Counted from the stretch's first letter, positions 1 through 7,047 are shown. The stretch: 10,649 nucleotides of DNA from Paracoccaceae bacterium (GCA_003545125.1 DQCI01000158.1:12584-23232); one strand, 5' to 3'. The notes: a model not told the origin generated them from the sequence alone. Numbers and translations: made by a program.

Positions 1-812
1 TCGGCCTGGATCATCTCGCCGTCGAGATCGACTTCCATCGTTTCCGGCATCACCGTGATGTTCTCGGTGCCGAAATCCGGGCCGACCCATTCGATCATCC
101 CGGCGTAGTGCCGGTTCCAGCCGTCCTGGAACAGGCCCTGCTTGGAAAACTTCGGTTTCGGATCGAGCACCATGATCTTGGCGGTCGGATTGATCTTGGT
201 CATCAGGTGGGCGACCATCGATACCCGCTCGTAGGGCCCCGGCGGGCAACGATAGGGGTTCGGCGGCGCGATCATCACGAAGGTCCCGCCTTCCGGCATC
301 GCTTCGAGCTGCTCCTTCAGGAGCGTGGTCTGCGGACCGGCCTTGTAGGCATGCGGCATGATCTGGTCATGCTCGGCCTCGACCCAGCCATTGACCGACC
401 CCTCGACGAAATCGATCCCCGGCGACAGCACGAGCTTGTCGTAGGACAGCGTGTCGCCGCTGGCGAGCGTCACAGTCTTGGCATCGCGGTCGACCCCGGT
501 GGCCATGTCGGTAACCACGGTCACGCCAGTCTGGGCGAGGGTCTCGTAGCCATGCTGGAGGCTGTCGAAGGTGCGGAAATCGCCGAGGTAGAGGTTGGAG
601 AAATAGCAGGTCGTGTAGACCGGATTGGCCTCGACAAGGGTGACGTCGATCGCACCTTCGCTGTCCTTTGCGATGTAGCGCGCGCAGGTCGCGCCGCCGG
701 TGCCGCCGCCGATCACCACCACCTTCGGTTTCGCCTGTGCGAGCGCCGGCGTGGCCAGCGCAGCGCCGGTGGCGAGACTGGTCCCGATAAACGTCCGTCT
801 GTTGAGTTTCAT
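1..812 (-). CDS. fccB: Flavocytochrome c sulfide dehydrogenase flavoprotein subunit (FccB/SoxF-like), C-terminus outside window
   Basis: FAD-containing subunit that oxidises sulfide to sulfane sulfur in the periplasm and passes electrons to the partner cytochrome c. About 270 residues are visible, against roughly 400-430 for the family; the gene continues past base 1. The N-terminus has a twin-arginine signal (NRRTFIG at residues 4-10, hydrophobic stretch, ALA cleavage motif near 23-25), which fits export of a folded flavoprotein. A dinucleotide-binding motif GGGTGGAT follows at 35-42. Cys69, in the context TTCYFSN, matches the cysteine that binds FAD covalently in Allochromatium FccB. The motif RCPPGPYER supplies the cysteine that forms a redox disulfide with a C-terminal cysteine not present here. 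The start is fixed by a strong AGGGAGGA ribosome site 7 nt upstream. It lies 69 bp behind the diheme cytochrome gene, so the two are very likely co-transcribed. SoxF of the Sox clusters is the same family; no other sox gene is visible in this window. Confidence 0.93.
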   Translation of the reverse strand, partial: MKLNRRTFIGTSLATGAALATPALAQAKPKVVVIGGGTGGATCARYIAKDSEGAIDVTLVEANPVYTTCYFSNLYLGDFRTFDSLQHGYETLAQTGVTVVTDMATGVDRDAKTVTLASGDTLSYDKLVLSPGIDFVEGSVNGWVEAEHDQIMPHAYKAGPQTTLLKEQLEAMPEGGTFVMIAPPNPYRCPPGPYERVSMVAHLMTKINPTAKIMVLDPKPKFSKQGLFQDGWNRHYAGMIEWVGPDFGTENITVMPETMEVDLDGEMIQA

Positions 813-881
813 TTTGGCTTCCTCCCTTTCAGCAAAATTGCGCGGACAGCCAAGACCACCCCCGCATCTGTGTTCTGCATT

Positions 882-1610
882 CTAATCGAGCGTGGCGTAG
901 TAGGCCGCAAGCGCCGCAATTTCTTCGTCGTTGAGGCGCCCCGCCATCATCTGCATCACCGGATGCGGACGCAGTTCCTGCTTGTACGCATGCATGGCGA
1001 CGACGAAATCCTCCTCGGGCCAGGACACGATCGAGGGAATACCCTCGTCCGAGCCATCCGCCTGGTGACAGGTCGTGCATTCCGACGACAGGTATTCGCC
1101 GAATTCCGCGTCGCCGATAATCTCCAGAACCTCCGGCGGCACGTGGACCGCACTCGAAAGCGCGGTCGGCTCTGCTTCGGGGATGTTCTGCGGGTCGTCC
1201 GAGTAGCCCCTCAGATAGGCGAGCACACCGAATCGTTCTTCGTCGTCCTTGAGCCCCTTGAAGCTCATCCGGGTGCCGGACACGAGCGCGCGCGGGTTGG
1301 TGATATAGGCATCGAGCGTTTCCAGCGTCCAGGTGAGGCCATCAGCGCTCATCCGCTGCATCCCCTTGGAGTATTTGAAGTCGTCATGCGCGCCGGCACC
1401 GCGGCCGAAGATGCCGTTGAGGATCGGGCCGATCCGGTGGCGAGCCTCCTCCCCGACCTGGTGGCATTTCGAGCATTCCTTCTTGAACACCTTCGCGCCG
1501 ATTTCCGGGTCACCGATTTCGGCGGCCGTGGCCGGGGTGGCGAAGGGCGCGGCGGCGAAGACGGCGGCGCAGACGGCGGCGCAGATCGTTTTACGGGCCA
1601 TCGGCATCAT
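882..1610 (-). CDS. soxE: Diheme cytochrome c, heme subunit of flavocytochrome c sulfide dehydrogenase (SoxE/FccA-like)
   Basis: Periplasmic electron acceptor for the flavoprotein encoded next door. The 242-residue product has a Sec signal peptide (residues 1-30, ending ATAA) and two heme-binding CxxCH motifs, at C46-H50 (CSKCH) and C178-H182 (CTTCH). The first domain (about 31-140) resembles a class I cytochrome c2: GP after the heme site, a GLTW segment near 91-94, and GTRMSFKG with Met115 as likely axial ligand. The second domain (about 160-242) is FccA-like, with PVMQMMAGRL near 217-226 supplying the distal Met and an AALAAYYA ending. Start 1610 is chosen because GGAGGAAGAG stands immediately before it; a second in-frame ATG follows at 1607. 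The frame stays open to 1772, but no ribosome site supports that longer form. The family name rests on the flavoprotein neighbour and the diheme layout; a different periplasmic diheme cytochrome is possible. Confidence 0.88.
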   Translation of the reverse strand: MMPMARKTICAAVCAAVFAAAPFATPATAAEIGDPEIGAKVFKKECSKCHQVGEEARHRIGPILNGIFGRGAGAHDDFKYSKGMQRMSADGLTWTLETLDAYITNPRALVSGTRMSFKGLKDDEERFGVLAYLRGYSDDPQNIPEAEPTALSSAVHVPPEVLEIIGDAEFGEYLSSECTTCHQADGSDEGIPSIVSWPEEDFVVAMHAYKQELRPHPVMQMMAGRLNDEEIAALAAYYATLD

Positions 1611-1702
1611 CTCTTCCTCCGTATACGGGTCGTCGTGGCACATACGCGGTGGTCTGCGGCCGGGGGCACAAGCCCGAGCTTCGGCTGAAGCCGATTTCGC
1701 AT
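1607..1702 (-). CDS. Possible 31-residue leader ORF upstream of the diheme cytochrome gene
   Basis: A short frame starts at ATG 1702-1700 with an excellent AGGGAGGA ribosome site 5 nt upstream. It runs 31 codons and ends in TGA at 1609-1607, overlapping the ATG of the cytochrome gene by 2 nt. The predicted peptide contains Pro13-Pro14, one cysteine (Cys21) and a basic tail with five Arg/Lys among its last six residues. The last codons read through the GGAGG of the cytochrome ribosome site, so a ribosome translating the leader would pass over it. Two small inverted repeats lie inside the ORF: GCTTC/GAAGC at 1691-1678 and GGGC/GCCC at 1675-1664. I do not recognise the peptide. Translational coupling or a regulatory leader is an inference from the overlap. 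Chance is a real alternative for so short an ORF. Confidence 0.35.
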   Translation of the reverse strand: MRNRLQPKLGLVPPAADHRVCATTTRIRRKR

Positions 1703-1949
1703 CTAAGTCCTCCCTGACGTCTCTTGTAATATTGTGTCCCAAACCATATCGAGATCTTTCCATTTCGAGCAAGTCAAATATGCGAATTCTTGAATATTCT
1801 CTTATTCGAATTTGTATTCTTGTGTGGAACTCACAAATATTACAGAGAGATAGCCGTATCCGGATTTAATCTCGCATCACCACTTGGGCTTCAAATCTCG
1901 CCCCGCAGCCGCGCAAACAGGGCAACCGGACGATTCTCCACGCGGCGCC
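1611..1949. other. 339-bp intergenic region between trmB and the sulfide dehydrogenase genes
   Basis: This is the longest stretch without an established gene. From trmB towards the cytochrome gene it holds GC-rich sequence with no clear terminator (1949-1875), an AT-rich island (about 1870-1740) with the ATTC/GAAT operator cluster, and a leader of roughly 130 nt with the possible 31-codon ORF. The change in base composition and the operator suggest that the sulfide dehydrogenase genes are a separate transcription unit from the metK-trmB genes. I could not place a promoter with confidence. Confidence 0.7.
1784..1819. promoter_or_regulatory. Cluster of ATTC/GAAT half sites, putative SqrR/BigR/SoxR-type operator
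   Basis: Within 36 bp the plus strand carries GAAT at 1784 and 1792, ATTC at 1786, 1796 and 1804, GAAT at 1808 and ATTC at 1816. ATTC 1796-1799 and GAAT 1808-1811 form an exact ATTC-N8-GAAT. GAAT 1784 and ATTC 1796 form the converse dyad with the same 8-bp gap. From memory of the literature, ATTC-N8-GAAT is the inverted repeat bound by SqrR, the persulfide-sensing ArsR-family repressor of sulfide oxidation in Rhodobacter; BigR and sulfur SoxR bind related AT-rich palindromes. The site lies about 174 nt upstream of the diheme cytochrome start, in an AT-rich island that stands out from the GC-rich surroundings. A TTGACT that could be a -35 element lies just downstream on the minus strand (1777-1772), but I see no convincing -10. 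No regulator gene is in the window. Confidence 0.6.
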
Positions 1950-2663
1950 TCAGAGCCTGTGAAAGGTCAGATAATGCGCGCGCCGTCCCTCGCGGATCGC
2001 CTTCTGTTCGTAGCGCGTCGAGATCCAATCGTCCCAAGGGGTCCGCCAATCCCGGGGCCCCTCGGCGGCCCAAACGAAGCCTGCGCGCGGCACTTCCTCC
2101 AGGGCCTGGCGGACGTAGTCGGGAATGTCGGTGGCGATACGCAATTGCGCGCCCGGTTTCATCGCCCGCACCAACGGCTCGAGGTATTCGGGCGTCACGA
2201 ACCGGCGTCGATGGTGGCGTTTTTTCGGCCAGGGATCGGGGTAGAGCACGAAGACTTTGTCGAGGCTCTCTTCGGGCAGAACGTCGAACAGGTCGCGCAC
2301 GTCGCCAGGGTGGATGCGGACATTGTCCACCTGGGCCGCGCGCAGCTTCCCCAGCAGCATAGCGACGCCGTTGATGTAAGGCTCGCAGCCGATGATCCCC
2401 ACCTCCGGGTTGCTAGCGGCCTGGTGGACCATGTGTTCGCCGCCACCAAACCCGACTTCGAGCCAGACCGGACGGGTGCCGAACAGGGCTGCGAGATCGA
2501 GGGGATTGCGCTCGGGGTTGGCCTGCCAATCCACGGCGCCGGGGCTGAACCCCGCGAGATCCGCGTCGAGATAGCCCTGCTGGCTCGGGCGCAGGTGCTT
2601 GCCTTTAAGGCGGCCGTAGAAGTTGCGCCAGGGGGCGCCGTTTGGAGGACGGTCTTCGGTCAT
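1950..2663 (-). CDS. trmB: tRNA (guanine-N7-)-methyltransferase TrmB
   Basis: Uses S-adenosylmethionine to methylate N7 of G46 in the variable loop of tRNAs. The 237-residue product is of usual length. It shows the Rossmann SAM-binding motif EVGFGGGEH, followed by GCEPY and the acidic GDVRDL. The family signature PDPWPKKRHHRRR covers the catalytic and tRNA-binding region. The C-terminus LTFHRL is typical. The start is supported by AGAAGG 5 nt upstream of the ATG. It is the third gene after metK, and its SAM use fits that neighbourhood. The 147-bp gap to the preceding gene (2664-2810) has only small GC-rich inverted repeats such as AGCCC/GGGCT, and I see no terminator or promoter in it. Confidence 0.96.
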   Translation of the reverse strand: MTEDRPPNGAPWRNFYGRLKGKHLRPSQQGYLDADLAGFSPGAVDWQANPERNPLDLAALFGTRPVWLEVGFGGGEHMVHQAASNPEVGIIGCEPYINGVAMLLGKLRAAQVDNVRIHPGDVRDLFDVLPEESLDKVFVLYPDPWPKKRHHRRRFVTPEYLEPLVRAMKPGAQLRIATDIPDYVRQALEEVPRAGFVWAAEGPRDWRTPWDDWISTRYEQKAIREGRRAHYLTFHRL

Positions 2664-2810
2664 GCGCGCCTTCTGACCGCCCTGCCCTGCCTCGTCAAGC
2701 GGGGGCAGGATCGGACACCGTGCACCGGGCAGCGTTGGCTCGGGTCCAGCCCTTGGGCTCCGACGCAGGGCACAATGGGCGACGCGCGCGATGCACGCCC
2801 CGATCGGCGG

Positions 2811-3149
2811 TCAGTGAAACAGGTTGGCCATGTCCAACTCGGACCGGACGATCTCGCGGATGCCCGCGAAGGGCGTGCCCGCGACGGTCTTGCGCACGAT
2901 CCTCTCCGCCTCGTCGAAATCGTCGACGGCAAAGCCGAAGTTCACTTCGCCCCGGCCAAGCTCGGCACCTTCCCATTCGCCCACATGGGCCGAGAGCAAC
3001 GCGTCCTCGATCAGTTCGATGGCCTCATTGCGGAAGTTGAGCGCCCGGTCGGTCTCGTCCCACCGCGGCAGCCCGGGCCTGGGCACGACAACGGAAATGC
3101 CCGGGATGTTGTCGATATCGTAGTAGATCTCGATGCTCTTGAAGACCAT
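2811..3149 (-). CDS. Conserved-looking hypothetical protein, 112 residues, between metK and trmB
   Basis: I do not recognise this family. The protein is small, acidic, cysteine-free and has no signal peptide or membrane segment, so it is probably cytoplasmic. It alternates likely beta strands (KSIEIYYDID near residues 4-13, EVNFGFAVDD near 68-77) with helices (RNEAIELIEDALL near 40-52, DEAERIVRKTV near 79-89), a pattern that would fit a small alpha/beta fold. The start ATG has a near-perfect ribosome site AGGAGGT 5 nt upstream; the frame extends to 3197 but the longer form has no such support. It lies 98 bp behind metK with an inverted repeat in the gap, and could be on the same riboswitch-headed transcript. 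A role linked to SAM or tRNA methylation is only a guess from position. The strong ribosome site and the lack of a rival frame make the gene itself credible. Confidence 0.8.
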   Translation of the reverse strand: MVFKSIEIYYDIDNIPGISVVVPRPGLPRWDETDRALNFRNEAIELIEDALLSAHVGEWEGAELGRGEVNFGFAVDDFDEAERIVRKTVAGTPFAGIREIVRSELDMANLFH

Positions 3150-3170
3150 GGCGCACCTCCTGAGAACGGC

Positions 3171-3198
3171 AATGGGAGCGCCCGCGTGGCGCCCCATT
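3171..3198 (-). repeat. Imperfect inverted repeat between metK and the 112-residue protein gene
   Basis: The arms AATGGG(A)GCGCC and GGCGCCCCATT can pair over 11 bp with one bulged A around a 5-nt loop. On the minus strand the hairpin ends 22 nt before the next start codon and is followed by GCCGTTCTC, not a run of T. It is therefore unlikely to be a classical intrinsic terminator. It could protect or set an mRNA end between metK and the downstream genes. Confidence 0.5.
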
Positions 3199-3247
3199 GT
3201 TCACTCTCGGAGGAAAATCAGCCGGAAATCGGGCAATTGTACGAAGA

Positions 3248-4429
3248 TCACACGGCGTTCTTGAGCGCCTCGGCCAGGTCCGTCTTCTCCCAGGAAAACC
3301 CGCCCTCCACATCCGGCGATCGACCGAAGTGCCCGTAGGCGGCGGTGCGCTGGTAGATCGGCCGGTTGAGCCCGAGATGGGTGCGGATACCGCGCGGGGT
3401 GAGATCCATGAGCGCGCCCACCGCTTTTTCGATCGCCGCCTCGTGGACCTTTCCGGTACCGTGGGTGTCGGCATAGATCGACAGCGGCCGGGCGACGCCG
3501 ATGGCATAGGACAGCTGCAAGGTGCAGCGCTCCGCGAGCCCGGCGGCGACGACGTTCTTGGCGAGATAGCGCGCGGCATAGGCGGCCGAGCGGTCCACCT
3601 TGGTCGGATCCTTGCCCGAAAAGGCGCCGCCGCCATGCGGCGCGGCGCCGCCGTAAGTATCGACAATGATCTTGCGCCCGGTGAGGCCTGCGTCGCCGTC
3701 CGGGCCGCCGATCACGAAAGCCCCGGTCGGGTTCACGTGCCAGACGGTCTCTTTCGTCAGCCAGCCGTCGGGCAGAATCTCTTCGATATAGGGTGCGACG
3801 ACGACACGCACGTCGTCGGAGGTCATCGCCGCGTCGAGATGCTGGGTCGAAAGCACCACTTGGCTCACGCCGACCGGCTTGCCATCTTCGTAGCGCAGCG
3901 ACAGCTGGCTCTTGGCGTCCGGCCCGAGGTGCGGCTCGGCACCCGATTTGCGCACCTCGGCGAGGCGGCGCAGGATCGCGTGGGCATAGAGGATCGGCGC
4001 CGGCATCAGCTCGGGCGTCTCGTTCACGGCATAGCCGAACATGATCCCCTGGTCGCCCGCGCCCTCTTCCTTGCCGTCCGCCGCATCCACGCCCTGTGCG
4101 ATGTGCTCGGACTGGCCGTGCAGAAGGTTGGTGACCTCGACATTGCGCCAGTCGAACCCGTCCTGTTCGTAGCCGATGTCCTTGATGCAGTCGCGCACGA
4201 TCGTGTCGACGCGATCCTTCATGGCCAGCACCCTGGCCTCGGTCGACATCTTGACCTCGCCAGCGACAACAACGCGGTTGGTCGTGGCGAGGGTCTCGCA
4301 GGCCACCCGGGCTTCGGGCTCCTCGGAAAGAAAGGCGTCGAGGACGGCGTCGGAAATCCGGTCGCAAACCTTGTCGGGATGCCCCTCGGAGACCGATTCC
4401 GAGGTGAAGATGTAGTTCTGTCGGGTCAT
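3248..4429 (-). CDS. metK: S-adenosylmethionine synthetase (methionine adenosyltransferase) MetK
   Basis: Makes S-adenosylmethionine from methionine and ATP with release of phosphate and diphosphate, in the cytoplasm. The 393-residue product is full length. Visible signatures are [10 protein letters not shown] (residues 11-20, with the His and Asp of the active site), GAGDQG (123-128, adenine-binding loop), [19 protein letters not shown] (235-253) and the glycine-rich phosphate-binding loop GGGAFSGKD (266-274). The start ATG is preceded by TAATGGAGCA, with GGAG 8 nt from the start codon. That ribosome site is also the 3' strand of the SAM/SAH riboswitch described separately, so translation should fall when SAM or SAH is abundant. 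Only 90 bp separate it from lnt, so it may be read from the upstream operon or from a promoter inside the lnt end. Confidence 0.98.
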   Translation of the reverse strand: MTRQNYIFTSESVSEGHPDKVCDRISDAVLDAFLSEEPEARVACETLATTNRVVVAGEVKMSTEARVLAMKDRVDTIVRDCIKDIGYEQDGFDWRNVEVTNLLHGQSEHIAQGVDAADGKEEGAGDQGIMFGYAVNETPELMPAPILYAHAILRRLAEVRKSGAEPHLGPDAKSQLSLRYEDGKPVGVSQVVLSTQHLDAAMTSDDVRVVVAPYIEEILPDGWLTKETVWHVNPTGAFVIGGPDGDAGLTGRKIIVDTYGGAAPHGGGAFSGKDPTKVDRSAAYAARYLAKNVVAAGLAERCTLQLSYAIGVARPLSIYADTHGTGKVHEAAIEKAVGALMDLTPRGIRTHLGLNRPIYQRTAAYGHFGRSPDVEGGFSWEKTDLAEALKNAV

Positions 4430-4436
4430 ATAAAGT

Positions 4437-4481
4437 GCTCCATTAATACATAGCCGTCACGCCAGGAAGCCGTTGTGACGG
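4437..4481 (-). ncRNA. SAM/SAH riboswitch controlling metK translation
   Basis: On the minus strand a 7-bp stem CCGTCAC (4481-4475) / GTGACGG (4460-4454) encloses the 14-nt loop AACGGCTTCCTGGC. A short AT-rich linker then leads to TAATGGAGCA (4445-4436), which is the metK ribosome binding site. The loop segment GCTTCC (4470-4465) can pair with GGAGC (4441-4437), giving an H-type pseudoknot that occludes the Shine-Dalgarno sequence. Stem, loop sequence and the TGGAGCA 3' element match what I remember of the SAM/SAH riboswitch class (Rfam RF01727), a very small class known from Rhodobacterales metK leaders that binds both SAM and SAH. Here the linker (4453-4446) is longer than in the minimal constructs used for structures. 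The match was made by eye; a covariance-model search would settle it. Confidence 0.93.
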
Positions 4482-4519
4482 TGCAGATCGACCCCGGGTA
4501 TCCGCCGGTCGCGCCCGGG

Positions 4520-6112
4520 TCAACCGGTTTCGCGTGGACGCATTGCCGCAAGCCCCGCGAGCGCGGCGAAGATCGCCAGCGTCAGCGGAAGGTCGCCAAG
4601 GCGGGCATAGATCGTGGGTGCGCGCGCACCCGGCAGGTCGGCGTCGAGATGGCCGGCCGTATTGAGCGGCAGGCCGGCCGTCACCCGTCCGCGCGCATCA
4701 ATCACCGCACTGACGCCGGTATTGGCGGCCCGCACCACCGGCAGGCCGAACTCGATGGCGCGAAAGCGGGCCTGGACCAGATGCTGGTAGGGGCCCGAGA
4801 AAGCGCCGAACCAGGCGTCATTGGTAAGCTGCAAGATCCAGTCGGCCCGGCCCGGGGCGGCCCGCAGGTCGCGCGCGAAGATCGCCTCGTAGCAGATCAG
4901 CGGCAGGGCGGTGCCGAGGGCATCGGGGAGTTCGAGAAGTTGGGCCCCCGGTCCCCGGGAATAGCCGTAGCCGTCGCGGGCGGCGAGCCCGTTGATCCCG
5001 AAGCGGCCGAGCAGGTCGCCGAGCGGGGTATACTCGCCGAAGGGCACGATATGGTGCTTGTCGTAGAGGGCTTCGGGGGCGCCGTCGGGGCCGAAGAGCA
5101 CGAGCGAATTGTAGCCGCGGGCACCGTCAAGGCGGCGGATACCGGCAATCGCCCGCGCGGGCGCGGCGGCTTCGGCGATCTCGGCCTGGAGCCGGGGGTA
5201 TTCGCCCAGCAGCGTCGGCACGGCGGTCTCGGGCCAGATCACCAGCTCCGGCGGCGCACCCTCCGGCGCGGTCCGGGTGAGCGCCAGCGACCGGTCGTAG
5301 AAGGTACCGATCCAATCGGGATCCCATTTGAGATGCTGGGGGGCGTTGGGCTGGACGAGCCGCAGACGCACGGGCTCTTCGTCCTCCGCGATGTCTCCCT
5401 GGCCCGCAAGCCAGCCAAGGCCGAAGGTCAGCGCCAGCCCGGCCGCGCCAGCGGCCACCGCGGCCGCGCAGCGGCCGCCCCCCCAAATGCCATGCAGGCG
5501 CGCGATCAGCGCGCCGCCCGCGAAGCTGGCCACCGAGAGGCCAAAAGCCCCGAAGATCGTCGCAAGCCCGGCCACGGGCGTGCCGACCCAGGAAAGCCCC
5601 GGTCCACCCCAGGGAAACCCGGTCCACAGCTGCGCGCGCGCCAGCTCCATCGCCCCCAGCGCCGCCGCGAAAGCGAGCCAGCCGAACCGGTCCCGGCGCG
5701 GGCCCGGCGGCGCCAGCCACTGCGCGGCGCCAAAGCCCGCGCCCCAGAACAGCGCCATGCCGCCGGCCATGAAAAACCAGGCGAAGGGCGCCATCCAGCC
5801 GTGTTTCGCGACGTCGACCAGGAAGGGCTGGACGATCCAGACCAGGGTGAGGCCGAAATACCCAAGCCCCACCGCCCAGCCGGTGAGCGCCGCCCGTTTG
5901 AGCGACGGCGCCGCGCCGAGCAGCGCGAAGGCCAGGGCGAGGCCCGCGAGCGTCGCGGGCCAGAGGTTGAACGGCGCCTGTCCGAAACCGGCGATGAGCC
6001 CGGCGAGGCCCCCGGCCGCAAGCGCCCGCCCGGGCCGGCGTTCGACCCAGTCGGGCAGGCGCGCCCGGGCGGCCGGGCCGCCGGCGCCGCCGGGGGTGTG
6101 GTCAGCCGGCAT
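4520..6112 (-). CDS. lnt: Apolipoprotein N-acyltransferase Lnt
   Basis: Inner-membrane enzyme that adds the third acyl chain to the N-terminal cysteine of lipoproteins, using phospholipid as donor. The 530-residue product has several hydrophobic segments in its first 235 residues, followed by a nitrilase-like periplasmic domain. The expected catalytic triad is in place: Glu295 in WPETAVP, Lys352 in DKHHIVPFGEY and Cys407 in LICYEAIF. The conserved LTNDAWFG follows at about 429-436, and a last hydrophobic segment lies near the C-terminus (LPLTLAIFAALAGLAAM). Start 6112 is chosen because its ATG overlaps the end of corC by 11 bp, as expected for coupled genes; the frame runs further upstream only inside corC. 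The small lipoprotein encoded upstream (8881-9213) would be one of its substrates. Confidence 0.95.
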   Translation of the reverse strand: MPADHTPGGAGGPAARARLPDWVERRPGRALAAGGLAGLIAGFGQAPFNLWPATLAGLALAFALLGAAPSLKRAALTGWAVGLGYFGLTLVWIVQPFLVDVAKHGWMAPFAWFFMAGGMALFWGAGFGAAQWLAPPGPRRDRFGWLAFAAALGAMELARAQLWTGFPWGGPGLSWVGTPVAGLATIFGAFGLSVASFAGGALIARLHGIWGGGRCAAAVAAGAAGLALTFGLGWLAGQGDIAEDEEPVRLRLVQPNAPQHLKWDPDWIGTFYDRSLALTRTAPEGAPPELVIWPETAVPTLLGEYPRLQAEIAEAAAPARAIAGIRRLDGARGYNSLVLFGPDGAPEALYDKHHIVPFGEYTPLGDLLGRFGINGLAARDGYGYSRGPGAQLLELPDALGTALPLICYEAIFARDLRAAPGRADWILQLTNDAWFGAFSGPYQHLVQARFRAIEFGLPVVRAANTGVSAVIDARGRVTAGLPLNTAGHLDADLPGARAPTIYARLGDLPLTLAIFAALAGLAAMRPRETG

Positions 6113-6998
6113 CCGCCCCGGCCGTGGGCAGGCGTACGCGCAAACGCTTGATCCGCCGCGGGTCGGCATCGACCACTTCGAACTCGCAGCCGCTCGGGTG
6201 GTCGATCACCTCGCCGCGCGCCGGCACGTGTCCGGCATAGAGGAAAACGACGCCGCCCAGGGTGTCGATCTCTTCGTCATCCTCGTCGTAGCCGCGCAGT
6301 TTCAACCCGGCTTCGGCCTCGAACTCCTCGAGCGGCGCGCGCGCTTCGGCCAGGTAGCTGCCCGGCTTCTCCAGCGCCCAGAGCGCGCCCTCCTCGAGAT
6401 CGTGCTCGTCCTCGATCTCACCGATCACCTGTTCGATCAGGTCCTCGATGGTCACCAGCCCGTCGACCCCGCCATATTCGTCGATCACCAGCGCCATGTG
6501 GGTGCGTTCGGTCTGCATCTTCTGAAGCAGCACGCCGATCGGCATCGAGGGCGGCGCGAACAGGAGCGGGCGCACGAGGTTTTCGAGGTCGAAATCCTTG
6601 CTCTTGTCGCCGTTGAACCCGTGCTGCAGTGCGACGTCTTTCAGGTGCACCAGGCCCACCGGGCTGTCGAGCGTGCCGTGAAACACCGGCAGACGGCTGA
6701 GGCCGGATGAGCGGAACACCTCGACCAGGTCGTCCTTGGAAATATCCTCGGAAACCGAGACAATCTCTGCCTTGGGCAGCATCACGTCCTCGACGCGCAT
6801 CCGGCGCAGGTTCAACATCCCTGGCGCCGGGATCGCGGCGAACTCGCCCGAAAGCGCCGCGACCGGCACCGCCTCCGCGTCGCCATCTGTCGGGCTCAGC
6901 GCGCCGATCAATCGGCCGAATATCCCGGTCGGCCTACTCTCACTTTCCTCCTGCGCGCCGAGCGCTGCGCCAGGGGAACCTTCGCTCGTGTCTCCCAT
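6102..6998 (-). CDS. corC: CorC/HlyC-type CBS-domain protein (YbeX family)
   Basis: Cytoplasmic protein of the CorC/YbeX family, historically linked to magnesium and cobalt efflux and also called hemolysin C; in E. coli ybeX mutants show ribosome-related defects. The 298-residue product starts with a variable, low-complexity leader (1-60). Two CBS domains follow: [20 protein letters not shown] to about 125, then FAPPSMPIG through [21 protein letters not shown] at about 181-200. A CorC_HlyC C-terminal domain (about 212-292) completes it. It lacks the DUF21 membrane domain of the larger relatives. Start 6998 is preferred for GGAAGG 4 nt upstream. An alternative ATG at 7055 overlaps the ybeY stop and would add 19 residues, but lacks a good ribosome site. 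It sits between ybeY and lnt, as in E. coli. Confidence 0.93.
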   Translation of the reverse strand: MGDTSEGSPGAALGAQEESESRPTGIFGRLIGALSPTDGDAEAVPVAALSGEFAAIPAPGMLNLRRMRVEDVMLPKAEIVSVSEDISKDDLVEVFRSSGLSRLPVFHGTLDSPVGLVHLKDVALQHGFNGDKSKDFDLENLVRPLLFAPPSMPIGVLLQKMQTERTHMALVIDEYGGVDGLVTIEDLIEQVIGEIEDEHDLEEGALWALEKPGSYLAEARAPLEEFEAEAGLKLRGYDEDDEEIDTLGGVVFLYAGHVPARGEVIDHPSGCEFEVVDADPRRIKRLRVRLPTAGADAG

Positions 6999-7047
6999 CT
7001 GTCCTTCCAGTGGTGTCTTTTCAGGGGTGGGCACGTGACGCACCCGA

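Noticed and set aside
108..1688. Long plus-strand open frame of 526 codons across the sulfide dehydrogenase genes
   Set aside because: It lies antisense to two clearly recognisable minus-strand proteins, has a composition typical of GC-rich shadow frames, and shows no family motif.
1611..1772. N-terminal extension of the diheme cytochrome to 1772
   Set aside because: The frame is open, but the extension would put about 54 residues before a normal signal peptide and has no ribosome site, while start 1610 has GGAGG directly upstream.
1891..2073. 60-codon minus-strand ORF over the end of trmB
   Set aside because: It overlaps trmB in another frame, extends only a little past its stop, and shows no ribosome site or motif.
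2664..2810. Possible terminator or promoter between the 112-residue gene and trmB
   Set aside because: The inverted repeat AGCCC/GGGCT has a 2-nt loop and no T run, and the TTGACG near 2698 has no matching -10 element.
1884..3338. Plus-strand open frame of 484 codons over trmB and its neighbours
   Set aside because: Antisense to trmB, the 112-residue gene and the metK end, all of which have good motifs or ribosome sites. The translated product has no recognisable domain.
3197..4453. Plus-strand open frame of 418 codons over metK
   Set aside because: An exact shadow of metK, whose minus-strand motifs are unambiguous.
4475..6710. Plus-strand open frames of 558 and 460 codons over lnt and corC
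   Set aside because: Rich in Arg, Gly, Pro and Ala, as expected of the complement of GC-rich coding sequence. The minus strand carries the intact Lnt catalytic triad and the CBS domains.
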